This document shows, one piece after another, positions 7,632 to 15,559 of a DNA stretch of 20,213 nucleotides (position 1 is its first letter; each line of letters opens with the position of its first letter). Origin of the DNA: a virus; IMG/VR virus record IMGVR_UViG_3300027771_000138, positions 1 to 20,213 of that record; one strand, written 5' to 3'. Both the position numbers and the translations under genes were made by a program. The notes beneath the pieces are model-generated. The model saw nothing but the letters and a program-made list of their open reading frames with translations. It searched no databases and was not told the DNA's origin.

Positions 7632-8467
7632 ATAAATAATTTTTTTATTTGTTTATTTGTAAAATTTATTAGCTCTAATTTTTCCATACTTTTTTGAGGT
7701 AAAAATATCTTTTCCCTATCTATATAATCTATAGTTATTTCTGGTTTTAATATCCATTGCTCATCATATTTAGGTTGTACTTGTTTTGATGCATCCATAA
7801 GTATATTATCCTTCATTTCATAGTGCATTTCATATAAATGTAAACTACCAGCACTGTGATAATAAGAACCTAGTTCTAGATCTGGATATATTTCTCTTAA
7901 CTCATTTAACATTAGTTGCTGAAATAATGCAAAATTAAATATGTCGTTACACATACCGAATATAATATCATTACTTCTCATATTAACTCCAAGGTGTAAT
8001 TTGTTTTCTCTTATAAATACCTGAAGATATTGTGTACATGGAATATCATGCCAATTTTTAGTTTTATGATATGGTTGACCTATTACTATTGTGCATCGTC
8101 TGGAGTCTTTATCCTTTGTTAATTCCTGTTTAATCCAACTCCATTGTTCTCCAAGAATAAAACTACCATAATTAGACTCCACTTCATTTTGGCCGTCTTG
8201 TATTCTAAGCCAAATATTAGCACATTTACCAATATTATCTACCCTCTTATTTCTAGATAGATACCATAAAAATTCCATAACAGCATAATTCGTATTAAAT
8301 TTTCTAGATGCAAAACCGATACCTAATTTTGTAGGATCTGTTAATTCAAAAGATCTAAATAATAATTCTGTTTGGTTGGTGCCGTTACTACTCACACTGT
8401 TTCCAAAGCCATTTAGTGCTTGTAGTTCAGATAAGAATAGTTCGTGAAGATTGTTAAATTTGTTCAT
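7628..8467 (-). CDS. thymidylate-synthase-family enzyme, predicted dCMP hydroxymethylase (or dCMP methylase)
   Basis: This 279-aa ThyA-fold enzyme keeps the core catalytic residues: Glu65 (E. coli TS E58), Arg123-Arg124 in DSRR, nucleophile Cys144 in DIPC, the R-S-x-D phosphate and base contact (164-167), Gly171, and His210/Tyr212 in LHLY. An ungapped alignment of RSNDIIFGMCNDIF with E. coli RSCDVFLGLPFNIA puts Asp175 where TS has Asn177, the residue that selects dUMP. In known dCMP hydroxymethylases this position is Asp (T4 gp42 Asp179), and Asn-to-Asp mutants of TS accept dCMP. The active-site PCH is PCT, and the N-terminal phosphate-binding Arg segment (TS R21) is not recognisable. The reaction is therefore probably transfer of CH2OH (or CH3) to C5 of dCMP with a folate donor. 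It starts the cassette with the DUF6378-like and dUTPase genes and has a promoter-like element just upstream. Confidence 0.8.
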   Translation of the reverse strand: MNKFNNLHELFLSELQALNGFGNSVSSNGTNQTELLFRSFELTDPTKLGIGFASRKFNTNYAVMEFLWYLSRNKRVDNIGKCANIWLRIQDGQNEVESNYGSFILGEQWSWIKQELTKDKDSRRCTIVIGQPYHKTKNWHDIPCTQYLQVFIRENKLHLGVNMRSNDIIFGMCNDIFNFALFQQLMLNELREIYPDLELGSYYHSAGSLHLYEMHYEMKDNILMDASKQVQPKYDEQWILKPEITIDYIDREKIFLPQKSMEKLELINFTNKQIKKLFI

Positions 8468-8494
8468 ATAACCTAATTATTTTTTGTATATAAC

Positions 8495-8508
8495 TAATAT
8501 AATAAAAA
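8495..8508 (-). promoter_or_regulatory. promoter-like element upstream of the thymidylate-synthase-like gene
   Basis: The minus strand reads TTTTTATTATATTA, the same 14-mer as at 5770-5783, followed by GTTATATAC. It lies in the 50-bp gap between the mutase-like gene and the thymidylate-synthase-like gene, about 28 bp before the start codon. It shares ATTATATTA with the polymerase and nuclease upstream blocks. Confidence 0.4.
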
Positions 8509-8517
8509 TAAATGAGA

Positions 8518-9471
8518 CTATAAAACTTTTTTATGATTATTTTCACTACTAATATAAAATTCTTGAAGTTGATTTGCTTTATTATATATAGTTTCTAGGG
8601 TTGTATTTTCATTCCATTGTGAGAATTTTCCTACTAAGTCTATACCTAGTAATTTATTCATAGATAAGTTATCTGAAATTTGAGTTGATTCTACATATTT
8701 TAGAATTTTATTTTCTTCTATATTTTTTTCATATATATTTCTCATGGATTCATATATAATTTTATTATCTATATATGTTTTCCTATAATATGGTTTTCCA
8801 GTTGCCAACACTTGTTTATATAGATTAGATAACGTTTTATCTTCACTAGAATCTAAACTGCAAACATAAATAAATTTATCATTATATGGTAAATTAAAAC
8901 CATCTAATTTATAATTTTCTATTATTGACTTTCTTAATTTTCCACTTGTTTCTAATGAAACCAAATCTATAATATTCATTGTTGATATAATTTTATCATA
9001 TTCTATAAAATCATCGTCAAAAATTATTTTTCCTGATAAATCTAATTCTTTTATTGGTTTATCTATTACTCTTTTATATATAATACCTTTAATTTTTTCA
9101 ATAAATAAGTCATAGCTTTCTTCTGGACCCAAATTATTTATACTAATATATTTTTCATATTTAGAATATGTTGTATTATATGATTCTTCAACTAAAGTTT
9201 TACCTCTAGTGTATAGGGCATATAGGTTTTCAAAGTTTTTTGGTAATATAGACGTACATTTTCCTCTATCTATATAAAATCTCTCAAATTCTTGTATTTC
9301 TAAAGTATCAAATTCTTGCCTTATAATAGAAATCAATGATGGTTGAATTATTTTGGGCCCACAATTATAATCTAATTCTTCTAATGTTTGGTGTAGTATT
9401 ACAGTTGTTTCAGGAAACAAATATCCTAAAAAATAAGATACATCATTATTTCCTATAATATATTTATCCAT
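8518..9471 (-). CDS. UDP-galactopyranose mutase / flavin oxidoreductase-like protein with eroded dinucleotide motif
   Basis: I choose the ATG at 9471-9469, which overlaps the stop of the preceding large gene (TAATG), giving 317 aa. An in-frame ATG at 9507 would lie inside that gene. The protein opens KYIIGNNDVSYFLGYL (3-18), where FAD-binding relatives have YIIGxGxxGLxxAxxL; the second and third glycines are missing. Later pieces fit the same fold. CGPKIIQP (37-44) resembles the mutase GPHxxHx segment. EYDKIISTMNIIDLVSL (157-173) is like the common YDxVIxTxPxxxLxxL strand. LLGIDLVGKFSQWNENTT (274-291) is like the C-terminal FAD-contact GR...W element. It may be a diverged UDP-sugar mutase, an amine-oxidase-like enzyme, or a non-catalytic relative. 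It lies just before the pyrimidine-modifying gene. Confidence 0.5.
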   Translation of the reverse strand: MDKYIIGNNDVSYFLGYLFPETTVILHQTLEELDYNCGPKIIQPSLISIIRQEFDTLEIQEFERFYIDRGKCTSILPKNFENLYALYTRGKTLVEESYNTTYSKYEKYISINNLGPEESYDLFIEKIKGIIYKRVIDKPIKELDLSGKIIFDDDFIEYDKIISTMNIIDLVSLETSGKLRKSIIENYKLDGFNLPYNDKFIYVCSLDSSEDKTLSNLYKQVLATGKPYYRKTYIDNKIIYESMRNIYEKNIEENKILKYVESTQISDNLSMNKLLGIDLVGKFSQWNENTTLETIYNKANQLQEFYISSENNHKKVL

Positions 9472-12400
9472 TAAAATGCTGTTCCTCTTAAAAACATCAC
9501 TGAACAACTAGCATACCATTTAGTTGCACAAGATAGATGTGATGCTGTTACTTGAAATTGTACTGAAGCCGTATATACTCCAGCTTCTCCTGCATTATAA
9601 TTACCTCCAAGATTATTGTTCGATCTCATTGGCCAGTTTCCAAGTATAGAACCAATGCCTGGCCACCAGGAGGCGTTGGCTTTAGTATTTATTGCGGGTA
9701 TATATGTTGGTCTTTCTACAAATGATTGTGATGTAGCTGTGTCCATGAATGAACCAGTTACAGTTGGCCAGTTTTCTGATCCAGAATGAAAATTTACTCC
9801 TTCAGAATTATAATGGCCTATTTCGACAGCATTCCATTCAAATGTTAGGCCGAATTCATTTGTTAATCCAGAATTATTAAGGGGTGTTCTATTAGAACCA
9901 GTAATATTAGGAATATAGGGCTTATCGAAATTTGGGGGTTGAATAGAATTGAGATATGGACCAGGATGGGCTTGTGGGTATCCGTCAACTCTTGGGGTTA
10001 AAAAAGTATCTGGGTAGCCTGGACAATTTGTTATTGATGCTGTTAAATATGGCATTGTAAAATGAGGCCAATGATCTTCAGTACCTGTACCATCAGGATA
10101 AAATCTACCAACAACAGACGATTGAGAGTGGTTGTACTTAAATGATGATGAACCAAACATAACTGCTGAAGGTTCCCAAATGGCAGGGATTGCATAACTC
10201 AAACTTGGTTCAATTAGATTACCTAATATTTTACCATTCCAAAATCCTCCAGATTCTCCATGTACCTGTGGCATTTCAAATCTTAAATTTATATCTGCTG
10301 CTGGTTTATTAAATGTTACTGTTGAAGTTTTTAGGGAATAACATGAATACTGGGAATCACGTAATACTAACTTTACCGTCATTGGCTGGCCAAAGGAAGC
10401 TGAATTTGATGAGCTCATATGAAACCAAGAAGAAGTAAATTGACTACTTAAATCAATATTATCTGGTACAGAACCCATTTCTTGTGGATCTATCCGTCCA
10501 TTTCCAAGATAATCTGAACCACTATTTACAATGTATGTTTGTGTATTAGTATATGCTGTTTTTGATTGAGAAAACCATGCTGACATTCCATCACTCATGT
10601 TTGAATTCCATCCAGCATTATTTTGTGTTCCTACTGACCACGTTGCTTGGCCTACATATAAACCTGGCATAGGAAAAGCTGCAAATGATACTGAAGTGTC
10701 GCAACCACATGGACTACCTACTTGCCATGGTCCCATTTGTTCTGGGGTACCAGGTTTTCCGGTAATTGTCACGTCTACATCATCAAAACATGAACACTCT
10801 ACTGTATAATTGTCTCCATCTAAAAGATGGGAGCTACTACTAACAACTGTCCACCTATAAGTTGCTGTTGGGCCCATGAGTTGAGTACCCTTTGTTGTTC
10901 TATTAGTTAAATCAACTAATATTCCATTAGTAAGTGAAGAATATGCTAGGTTTGGATCTAAATAAGACCATTCTCCTGATCCTGTCCCTGCAGCCATAGT
11001 AAATGATTCATTATTTTGGCATAAATCTAAATTTGGACCTGCAACAGCTGAACAAGTCGATACTAACTTTACAAGTGTAGTGTCATAAAATGCACATGGC
11101 CCATTAGATATACATAAACTCATAGTATAAACATATGGTACAGCATTATTTTGTAGAGCCGATATTGCACTTGTATTTAATGAGTGGGTTGTATGGGGAT
11201 TCGGAAAAACAAACATTTCAGGTGCTATTGGAGCACAAGGATTTCCTGCAGTGTATAAGCTCCAAGTTGGTACAGATATATTTGGAAAAGGATATACTGG
11301 ACCAAAACCTTGAAAAGACACAGATGGAAAACAAGTTACTATGTTAGGGCCTGCATCTATTCCTGGGTTAAACCATATGTCTATTGAACCTGAAACATTT
11401 TCACAACAATTTGGAGTAATTGTAGATAATGGAGGACCTAATGGGGAACTGAAACTAGGTTGGGTGCTTGCTGAATTATAGCAAGGATTATCAGGGTTTG
11501 AAAATACTGACGCAGTAAATTGTATTGTCGTACTTCCTAAAGCATGGGTTGCTGGATCCATGATAAATCTCCAGAATCTTTGTTCTGAGTTTGGCGCTAA
11601 GAATTGTCCTGGGTCTGGGCAATGCCAAGAAATAGTATCATAATTTGATACTTCTAATAATCCGTCTAAATCTAGTAATGTTCCAGGATTATCTTGACAA
11701 ACAGAACTACTACCATTCCAAGTTGGAGCTCTATTTAATTGTAATAAAAAACAACACTCATTTGTTGCTTCTAAGCTACCAGTAATTATACATGAACTAT
11801 TGAATGTCCAATAGGTTTGAATTCCAGTTAATGGTGGTCCATCATCTCTTGAATATGTTGGTGCGCCGCCGCCTTGCTTTCCGAAACCTATATCCATTAA
11901 GAAGGGCTTGCCCGCGTGGGCAGGTAATGGACATCGTGAACCAGTTTGGGTAGAATATAATCTTATCTTATTTGGATAAACAAATGAAGCAGATGGGAAG
12001 TCATGGATACCACTCATTAAACTATTGGGATCAAAACCTGGCGCAACCAGAGACATTTCATGATATAAGGAAGATGCACTGTTTATTTTCCAAGCAAGAG
12101 AATATAATGAATTACTATATGATGGGTGGGTTGGAGCTAATAATTCTCCATCAGAGGTTCTAGCTGAATTAGAACAAAATGCTAGTACTGGGGCGGTCCC
12201 GGGGTTGACCAAACTGTTATGCATTGCACTTCCAGCATCTTCATCAGAACCTGAAACCATACCTATTGGGGAATAATAATTATTTGAGCCACCACCAGTA
12301 TTTACTTCATCCCACGTAAAGAGCATTGTGTGGGCAGCCCAGGTCCCAATCGTAGTTTGTAGATCAGAATGTGAACCACTGGCCAGTTTGGAGGAAGAAA

Positions 12401-13298
12401 GGTCTGTAGACATACTAGGGAAATTAGGGTATTCTAAATCTATATATCCTGTGACAGGGGCGATGGTAGCAAGTGGATTGGCTATTAAAGTAGATTCTTG
12501 ATAACAAACATCTATTTCCATTGGCCATGGAGATTTTATTTCAGCTGATAATGTTGTAGCTGCTTGGGTAACTGAAGATCCTGACCATGAAATATTTCCA
12601 TCTCCACTTGTAATTTCCGATAACCATGTTTGAGTTTGGCCTGTTGCTGATCCAGATAGATTAAGTGTAAATGTTGAAGAAGAAACACAAAAGGATCGAG
12701 TAGTTGAACATGGAACTTGGTATATATTTGCATCTGGTCCACATGAGCAATAATCATTTGTAAAACCTTTGACAACAATTCCATTTTCAAGTTGATAACT
12801 ATTTGTCCCAGTAGTAAGCCAATTTACTGTTGTACTTATTTGGGGACTTTCATTATTTATAGTATTGCTTAAGACAACAACATACATATATAAATCACTT
12901 TGCCACGAAACTAATCTAGTTCCTGGTACGGCCGAAGAAGCAGGAATAAATGTATTTTGAGAAGTACCACCACCATCCCATCTAAGAACCAATTGGTCTT
13001 CCGTTGCTCTAAACTTAAATCCATCATTAGTAAGTATTTCAGTATTTGCAGGATTATTTGGAGCAGTACTTCCACTGCCAATAAATAAATATACAAAATC
13101 TACACAATCATTTATTCTATCCTTTGTTTGTACACTACTTTCTTCAACATAAATTACACTACAACTAGTTGTTCCAGTTGCGTCTGTAGGCGTCCAAAAA
13201 TGCTCGGTTAAGCTATCAAAATAACTTTGAGATAATTCTACGGTCGAAAAGTCTCCTTCTGACGTATTTATAGATGTTGAAATGTCACTTATACACAT
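9471..13298 (-). CDS. very large Ser/Thr/Cys-rich protein with tandem PKD/Ig-like repeats, probable virion or adhesin protein
   Basis: This 1275-aa protein has no signal peptide or membrane segment. It is rich in Ser, Thr, Asn, Gly and aromatic residues and unusually rich in Cys, including CSC, CC and CGC clusters. Related units can be seen in the middle: around 533-560 (VCQDNPG...ISWHC), 648-681 (AGPNIVTC...PTWSL), 752-780 (VAGPNLDLC...GSGEWSY) and 862-889 (SPCGCD...ATWSVG). Each unit has an early Cys, a central W-S strand and later Cys residues, like the PKD/Ig-like repeats of Bacteroidetes surface and gliding-associated proteins. The last 270 residues contain many Pro, Trp and Gly and no clear repeat. 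The likely role is a tail fibre, decoration or host-binding protein. Its place inside a nucleotide-metabolism run is odd. I see no Shine-Dalgarno; the ATG at 13298 is the first available. Confidence 0.6.
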   Translation of the reverse strand: MCISDISTSINTSEGDFSTVELSQSYFDSLTEHFWTPTDATGTTSCSVIYVEESSVQTKDRINDCVDFVYLFIGSGSTAPNNPANTEILTNDGFKFRATEDQLVLRWDGGGTSQNTFIPASSAVPGTRLVSWQSDLYMYVVVLSNTINNESPQISTTVNWLTTGTNSYQLENGIVVKGFTNDYCSCGPDANIYQVPCSTTRSFCVSSSTFTLNLSGSATGQTQTWLSEITSGDGNISWSGSSVTQAATTLSAEIKSPWPMEIDVCYQESTLIANPLATIAPVTGYIDLEYPNFPSMSTDLSSSKLASGSHSDLQTTIGTWAAHTMLFTWDEVNTGGGSNNYYSPIGMVSGSDEDAGSAMHNSLVNPGTAPVLAFCSNSARTSDGELLAPTHPSYSNSLYSLAWKINSASSLYHEMSLVAPGFDPNSLMSGIHDFPSASFVYPNKIRLYSTQTGSRCPLPAHAGKPFLMDIGFGKQGGGAPTYSRDDGPPLTGIQTYWTFNSSCIITGSLEATNECCFLLQLNRAPTWNGSSSVCQDNPGTLLDLDGLLEVSNYDTISWHCPDPGQFLAPNSEQRFWRFIMDPATHALGSTTIQFTASVFSNPDNPCYNSASTQPSFSSPLGPPLSTITPNCCENVSGSIDIWFNPGIDAGPNIVTCFPSVSFQGFGPVYPFPNISVPTWSLYTAGNPCAPIAPEMFVFPNPHTTHSLNTSAISALQNNAVPYVYTMSLCISNGPCAFYDTTLVKLVSTCSAVAGPNLDLCQNNESFTMAAGTGSGEWSYLDPNLAYSSLTNGILVDLTNRTTKGTQLMGPTATYRWTVVSSSSHLLDGDNYTVECSCFDDVDVTITGKPGTPEQMGPWQVGSPCGCDTSVSFAAFPMPGLYVGQATWSVGTQNNAGWNSNMSDGMSAWFSQSKTAYTNTQTYIVNSGSDYLGNGRIDPQEMGSVPDNIDLSSQFTSSWFHMSSSNSASFGQPMTVKLVLRDSQYSCYSLKTSTVTFNKPAADINLRFEMPQVHGESGGFWNGKILGNLIEPSLSYAIPAIWEPSAVMFGSSSFKYNHSQSSVVGRFYPDGTGTEDHWPHFTMPYLTASITNCPGYPDTFLTPRVDGYPQAHPGPYLNSIQPPNFDKPYIPNITGSNRTPLNNSGLTNEFGLTFEWNAVEIGHYNSEGVNFHSGSENWPTVTGSFMDTATSQSFVERPTYIPAINTKANASWWPGIGSILGNWPMRSNNNLGGNYNAGEAGVYTASVQFQVTASHLSCATKWYASCSVMFLRGTAF

Positions 13299-13349
13299 AT
13301 ATATATAAATATAACTTTAAGATGAATTTACAATACATCTAATCTTATA

Positions 13350-13547
13350 TTATCCTTTTACCCAATCTTCCAATTCTTTAGGATCTGGTATTCTTACCAT
13401 TTTATCACATGTTTGACAATAGCACCTAGCATTATTCTTATCATCAAATTTAATTTGCTGTGTGGAATGTTTGCAATTATTTTGAAATTCTTCTATTTCT
13501 TTTTGATATTCCTTTAACTTTTTTTGCAACTCGTCTATCTGTATCAT
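13350..13547 (-). CDS. small coiled-coil plus zinc-ribbon-like protein
   Basis: This is a 65-aa protein. The N-terminal 25 residues form a charged amphipathic helix (LQKKLKEYQKEIEEFQ), likely a coiled coil. Next come CKH, then CYCQTC about 17 residues on, giving a C-x-H ... C-x-C-x-x-C set that could bind one zinc. I do not recognise a family. The start could be GTG at 13559 or ATG at 13547. I choose ATG because the GTG lies inside an excellent Shine-Dalgarno (AAAGGTGAG) spaced 7 nt from the ATG. It follows the ribonucleotide reductase by about 60 bp and precedes the giant repeat protein. Small zinc proteins of this kind in phages are often transcription or nuclease regulators, but nothing here shows a function. 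Confidence 0.62.
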   Translation of the reverse strand: MIQIDELQKKLKEYQKEIEEFQNNCKHSTQQIKFDDKNNARCYCQTCDKMVRIPDPKELEDWVKG

Positions 13548-13554
13548 GAGTTTT

Positions 13555-13563
13555 CTCACCTTT
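13555..13563 (-). promoter_or_regulatory. strong ribosome binding site that fixes the start of the small zinc-ribbon-like gene
   Basis: The minus strand reads AAAGGTGAG, complementary to the 16S anti-Shine-Dalgarno over eight or more bases, 7 nt before the ATG at 13547. The apparent upstream GTG start is part of this site, so the ATG start is favoured. Confidence 0.65.
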
Positions 13564-13609
13564 AATTTTTGCGTTAAACAATTCTTTAAGGTATAACTCT
13601 TGGATCCAA

Positions 13610-15469
13610 TCAGGTAATTTCACAACTTCCTCCTGCACATGCTAGTTCGCCCGATAGATCCGTGTTGTCTTCTACTTCGATAACATTTGATAAATCTATT
13701 TCTGTTAATGATTTCATCATTTCTTTATATTTTGTTTTTGTAATATCTTCAAATGGAGCTTGTGTATAACTACCACCATCATAAGGTAGTACAGCTAATC
13801 CATTGTATGAATCTCTATTTGTCCACATCCATTCTCCTGCCAATTCCCAATCTTCTTTTTTCAATGAAATTGTTGCAGAAACATTATGTGTATTTGAACC
13901 CTTTCTGTGGCCACCAACTACCCAGTCTGCGGCTACTTTTTTTACTCTATCCAATAATGCGAATGGAGATTCTGTTCTTGTTATTGATCCGCTTGGTGCT
14001 TTTTGCGGTACAGTTATACATGCCGTATCATGGGGCCTAAAGTATTCATCTTCTATTAGTTCTGGGTGATTTTGTTTTAGGTACGGGTATATTGATTCAT
14101 TCTTACCAACTCTAATTCTTCTAATATAATAATCATTATGCCATGCATGAATACCTGATGACGTACCTAGAACTAATGAAGTTGTTCCAGCTGGTTTTAC
14201 AGTAGTACATCTTGCAGCTTTATTTATTCCAATCAATTTAGCAACTCGAGAATTTTCTCTCTTAACTATATCTGCTGCTTTTTGCATATCATAACCAAGT
14301 ACTCTACCACTACCGATTCCAGTCATTGAGACACCAACTAAAGCTTCTTTTTCTGTTGTCTCTTGCCATATCTCTCTAAGATAATGGAAACTAGTATATC
14401 CGGCTTGGAGTGTTCCTATAAATGCGGCTGCTTTAACTCTTTCATTTAAGTCTTCTTGTGATTCTATATTTGAAACATTTACTTCACATAGGTTGCAAAA
14501 CTGAAAAGGTCTTAAAGCAATTTCGCAACATGGGTTTGTTCCCCAATCTTTATCATTATTAAGATATATACCAGGTTCACCTGCCCCTGATAACTCAACC
14601 CTTTTCCACAAGTCCATGAAAAATGATTTTGTAATTTTATGTCTCATTAAACATGCAGAATTATTTGCTCTACCTCTTTGTGGATTCAACTCCCACCAAT
14701 TACCTACTTTACAAGAAATCATCTGATCATCGTCTGCAGAAAACAAACTAATCAATGCAGCTCGTCTAATTCCACCAGCTAAAACTGCGTCAGCAATATA
14801 ACATACAATATCATGAGCTTCAAGTGTAGTTAATTTTTCACCATTTTCTTTTGTTTCTAAAATACCTCTTACTTTTAAGATACATTCTTTTAATGGTTGA
14901 GGTCCTGGGGCTTTACCACCTGATGTAACGAGCATAGAACCCTTTGGTCTAATATCTGAAAAATCAAAATCAATATTGCTTCCGCCACCATTCATATAAG
15001 ATTTCATTAGAACTTTAATTGCATCAGCCCAACCTTCTATTGAATCACCAACCAAAAATCTTCTAGTTCTTTTTGGCCAGGGTTTTTGAATAATTGGAAG
15101 TTTTGCAACGTGGTGTTTTTGAACTGAATAGCCTACGCCTGTGCCTCCTAATAGCAAAAACATTGTTTCATTAAACGAGTCAATAGAATCTATTGGTAAA
15201 TATGCACAATTATAAATTCTATTTGGAGATATTTCAATTGGTTTACCTGCAAACTGCATACTTCTCATTGAAGGAAGTACCTTTTTATCATGAACATATT
15301 GGTATGCAGTTGATATCTCACCTGTTAATTCAGGATATGTTTTTTGATGCATTAGCATATTCCTTGTAACTAACTCTTCCCAAGTTTCTCGCCTATTTAA
15401 TTCAGGTACGTATTTTGCGTACTTCATATAAACTGTAATTTCTGATAGAATTTGATTTGATATTTGCAT
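13610..15469 (-). CDS. nrdJ: adenosylcobalamin-dependent (class II) ribonucleoside-triphosphate reductase
   Basis: This enzyme reduces ribonucleotides to deoxyribonucleotides using a B12-derived radical, with no oxygen or second subunit needed. The 619-aa protein matches the monomeric Lactobacillus leichmannii RTPR type (739 aa there). NCAYLP holds Cys88 (RTPR C119). NPCCE (312-316) holds the radical Cys314 and Glu316 (C408, E410). Cys325 lies exactly 11 residues on (C419). The C-terminal tail ends in C-AGGS-C (611 and 616), the same five-residue spacing as the RTPR redox pair C731/C736 that takes electrons from thioredoxin. All catalytic residues are thus present despite the shorter length. 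An AAGGG ribosome site lies about 8 nt before the ATG. The host must supply or take up cobalamin, or salvage it. The gene lies behind a terminator-like hairpin, so it may be a separate transcription unit. Confidence 0.95.
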   Translation of the reverse strand: MQISNQILSEITVYMKYAKYVPELNRRETWEELVTRNMLMHQKTYPELTGEISTAYQYVHDKKVLPSMRSMQFAGKPIEISPNRIYNCAYLPIDSIDSFNETMFLLLGGTGVGYSVQKHHVAKLPIIQKPWPKRTRRFLVGDSIEGWADAIKVLMKSYMNGGGSNIDFDFSDIRPKGSMLVTSGGKAPGPQPLKECILKVRGILETKENGEKLTTLEAHDIVCYIADAVLAGGIRRAALISLFSADDDQMISCKVGNWWELNPQRGRANNSACLMRHKITKSFFMDLWKRVELSGAGEPGIYLNNDKDWGTNPCCEIALRPFQFCNLCEVNVSNIESQEDLNERVKAAAFIGTLQAGYTSFHYLREIWQETTEKEALVGVSMTGIGSGRVLGYDMQKAADIVKRENSRVAKLIGINKAARCTTVKPAGTTSLVLGTSSGIHAWHNDYYIRRIRVGKNESIYPYLKQNHPELIEDEYFRPHDTACITVPQKAPSGSITRTESPFALLDRVKKVAADWVVGGHRKGSNTHNVSATISLKKEDWELAGEWMWTNRDSYNGLAVLPYDGGSYTQAPFEDITKTKYKEMMKSLTEIDLSNVIEVEDNTDLSGELACAGGSCEIT

Positions 15470-15502
15470 ATTATATCCCTTTATTGTTGTAAATTATTAT
15501 TG

Positions 15503-15530
15503 AAAAAAATAACTGGCTGTTAGACCAGTT
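15503..15530 (-). terminator. rho-independent terminator-like hairpin after the helicase gene
   Basis: The minus strand reads AACTGG, an 8-nt loop, CCAGTT, then A and seven Ts. The 6-bp stem is short but is followed directly by a U-run, about 30 nt after the helicase stop and 34 nt before the reductase start. It probably ends or attenuates the gp32-helicase transcript. Confidence 0.55.
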
Positions 15531-15559
15531 GCACTAATAAATATCGATATATACATATA

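Noticed and set aside
9472-9507. Upstream in-frame ATG extending the mutase-like protein by 12 residues
   Set aside because: It lies inside the preceding gene, and the recognisable Rossmann-like strand begins right after the internal ATG, which forms a TAATG overlap like others in this genome.
12536-13096. Extra minus-strand frames overlapping the giant repeat gene
   Set aside because: Low-complexity His/Leu/Gln-rich readings in another frame of a well-supported gene, with no independent evidence.
13264-13272. TATAAATA-type late promoters on the minus strand inside genes (also near 9146 and 17057)
   Set aside because: They lie within coding sequence of AT-rich genes, not before starts, and occur about as expected by chance.
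13299-13349. Weak inverted repeat AGATG/CATCT before the giant repeat gene
   Set aside because: Only 5 bp with an 11-nt loop and no U-run; too weak to call a terminator or operator.
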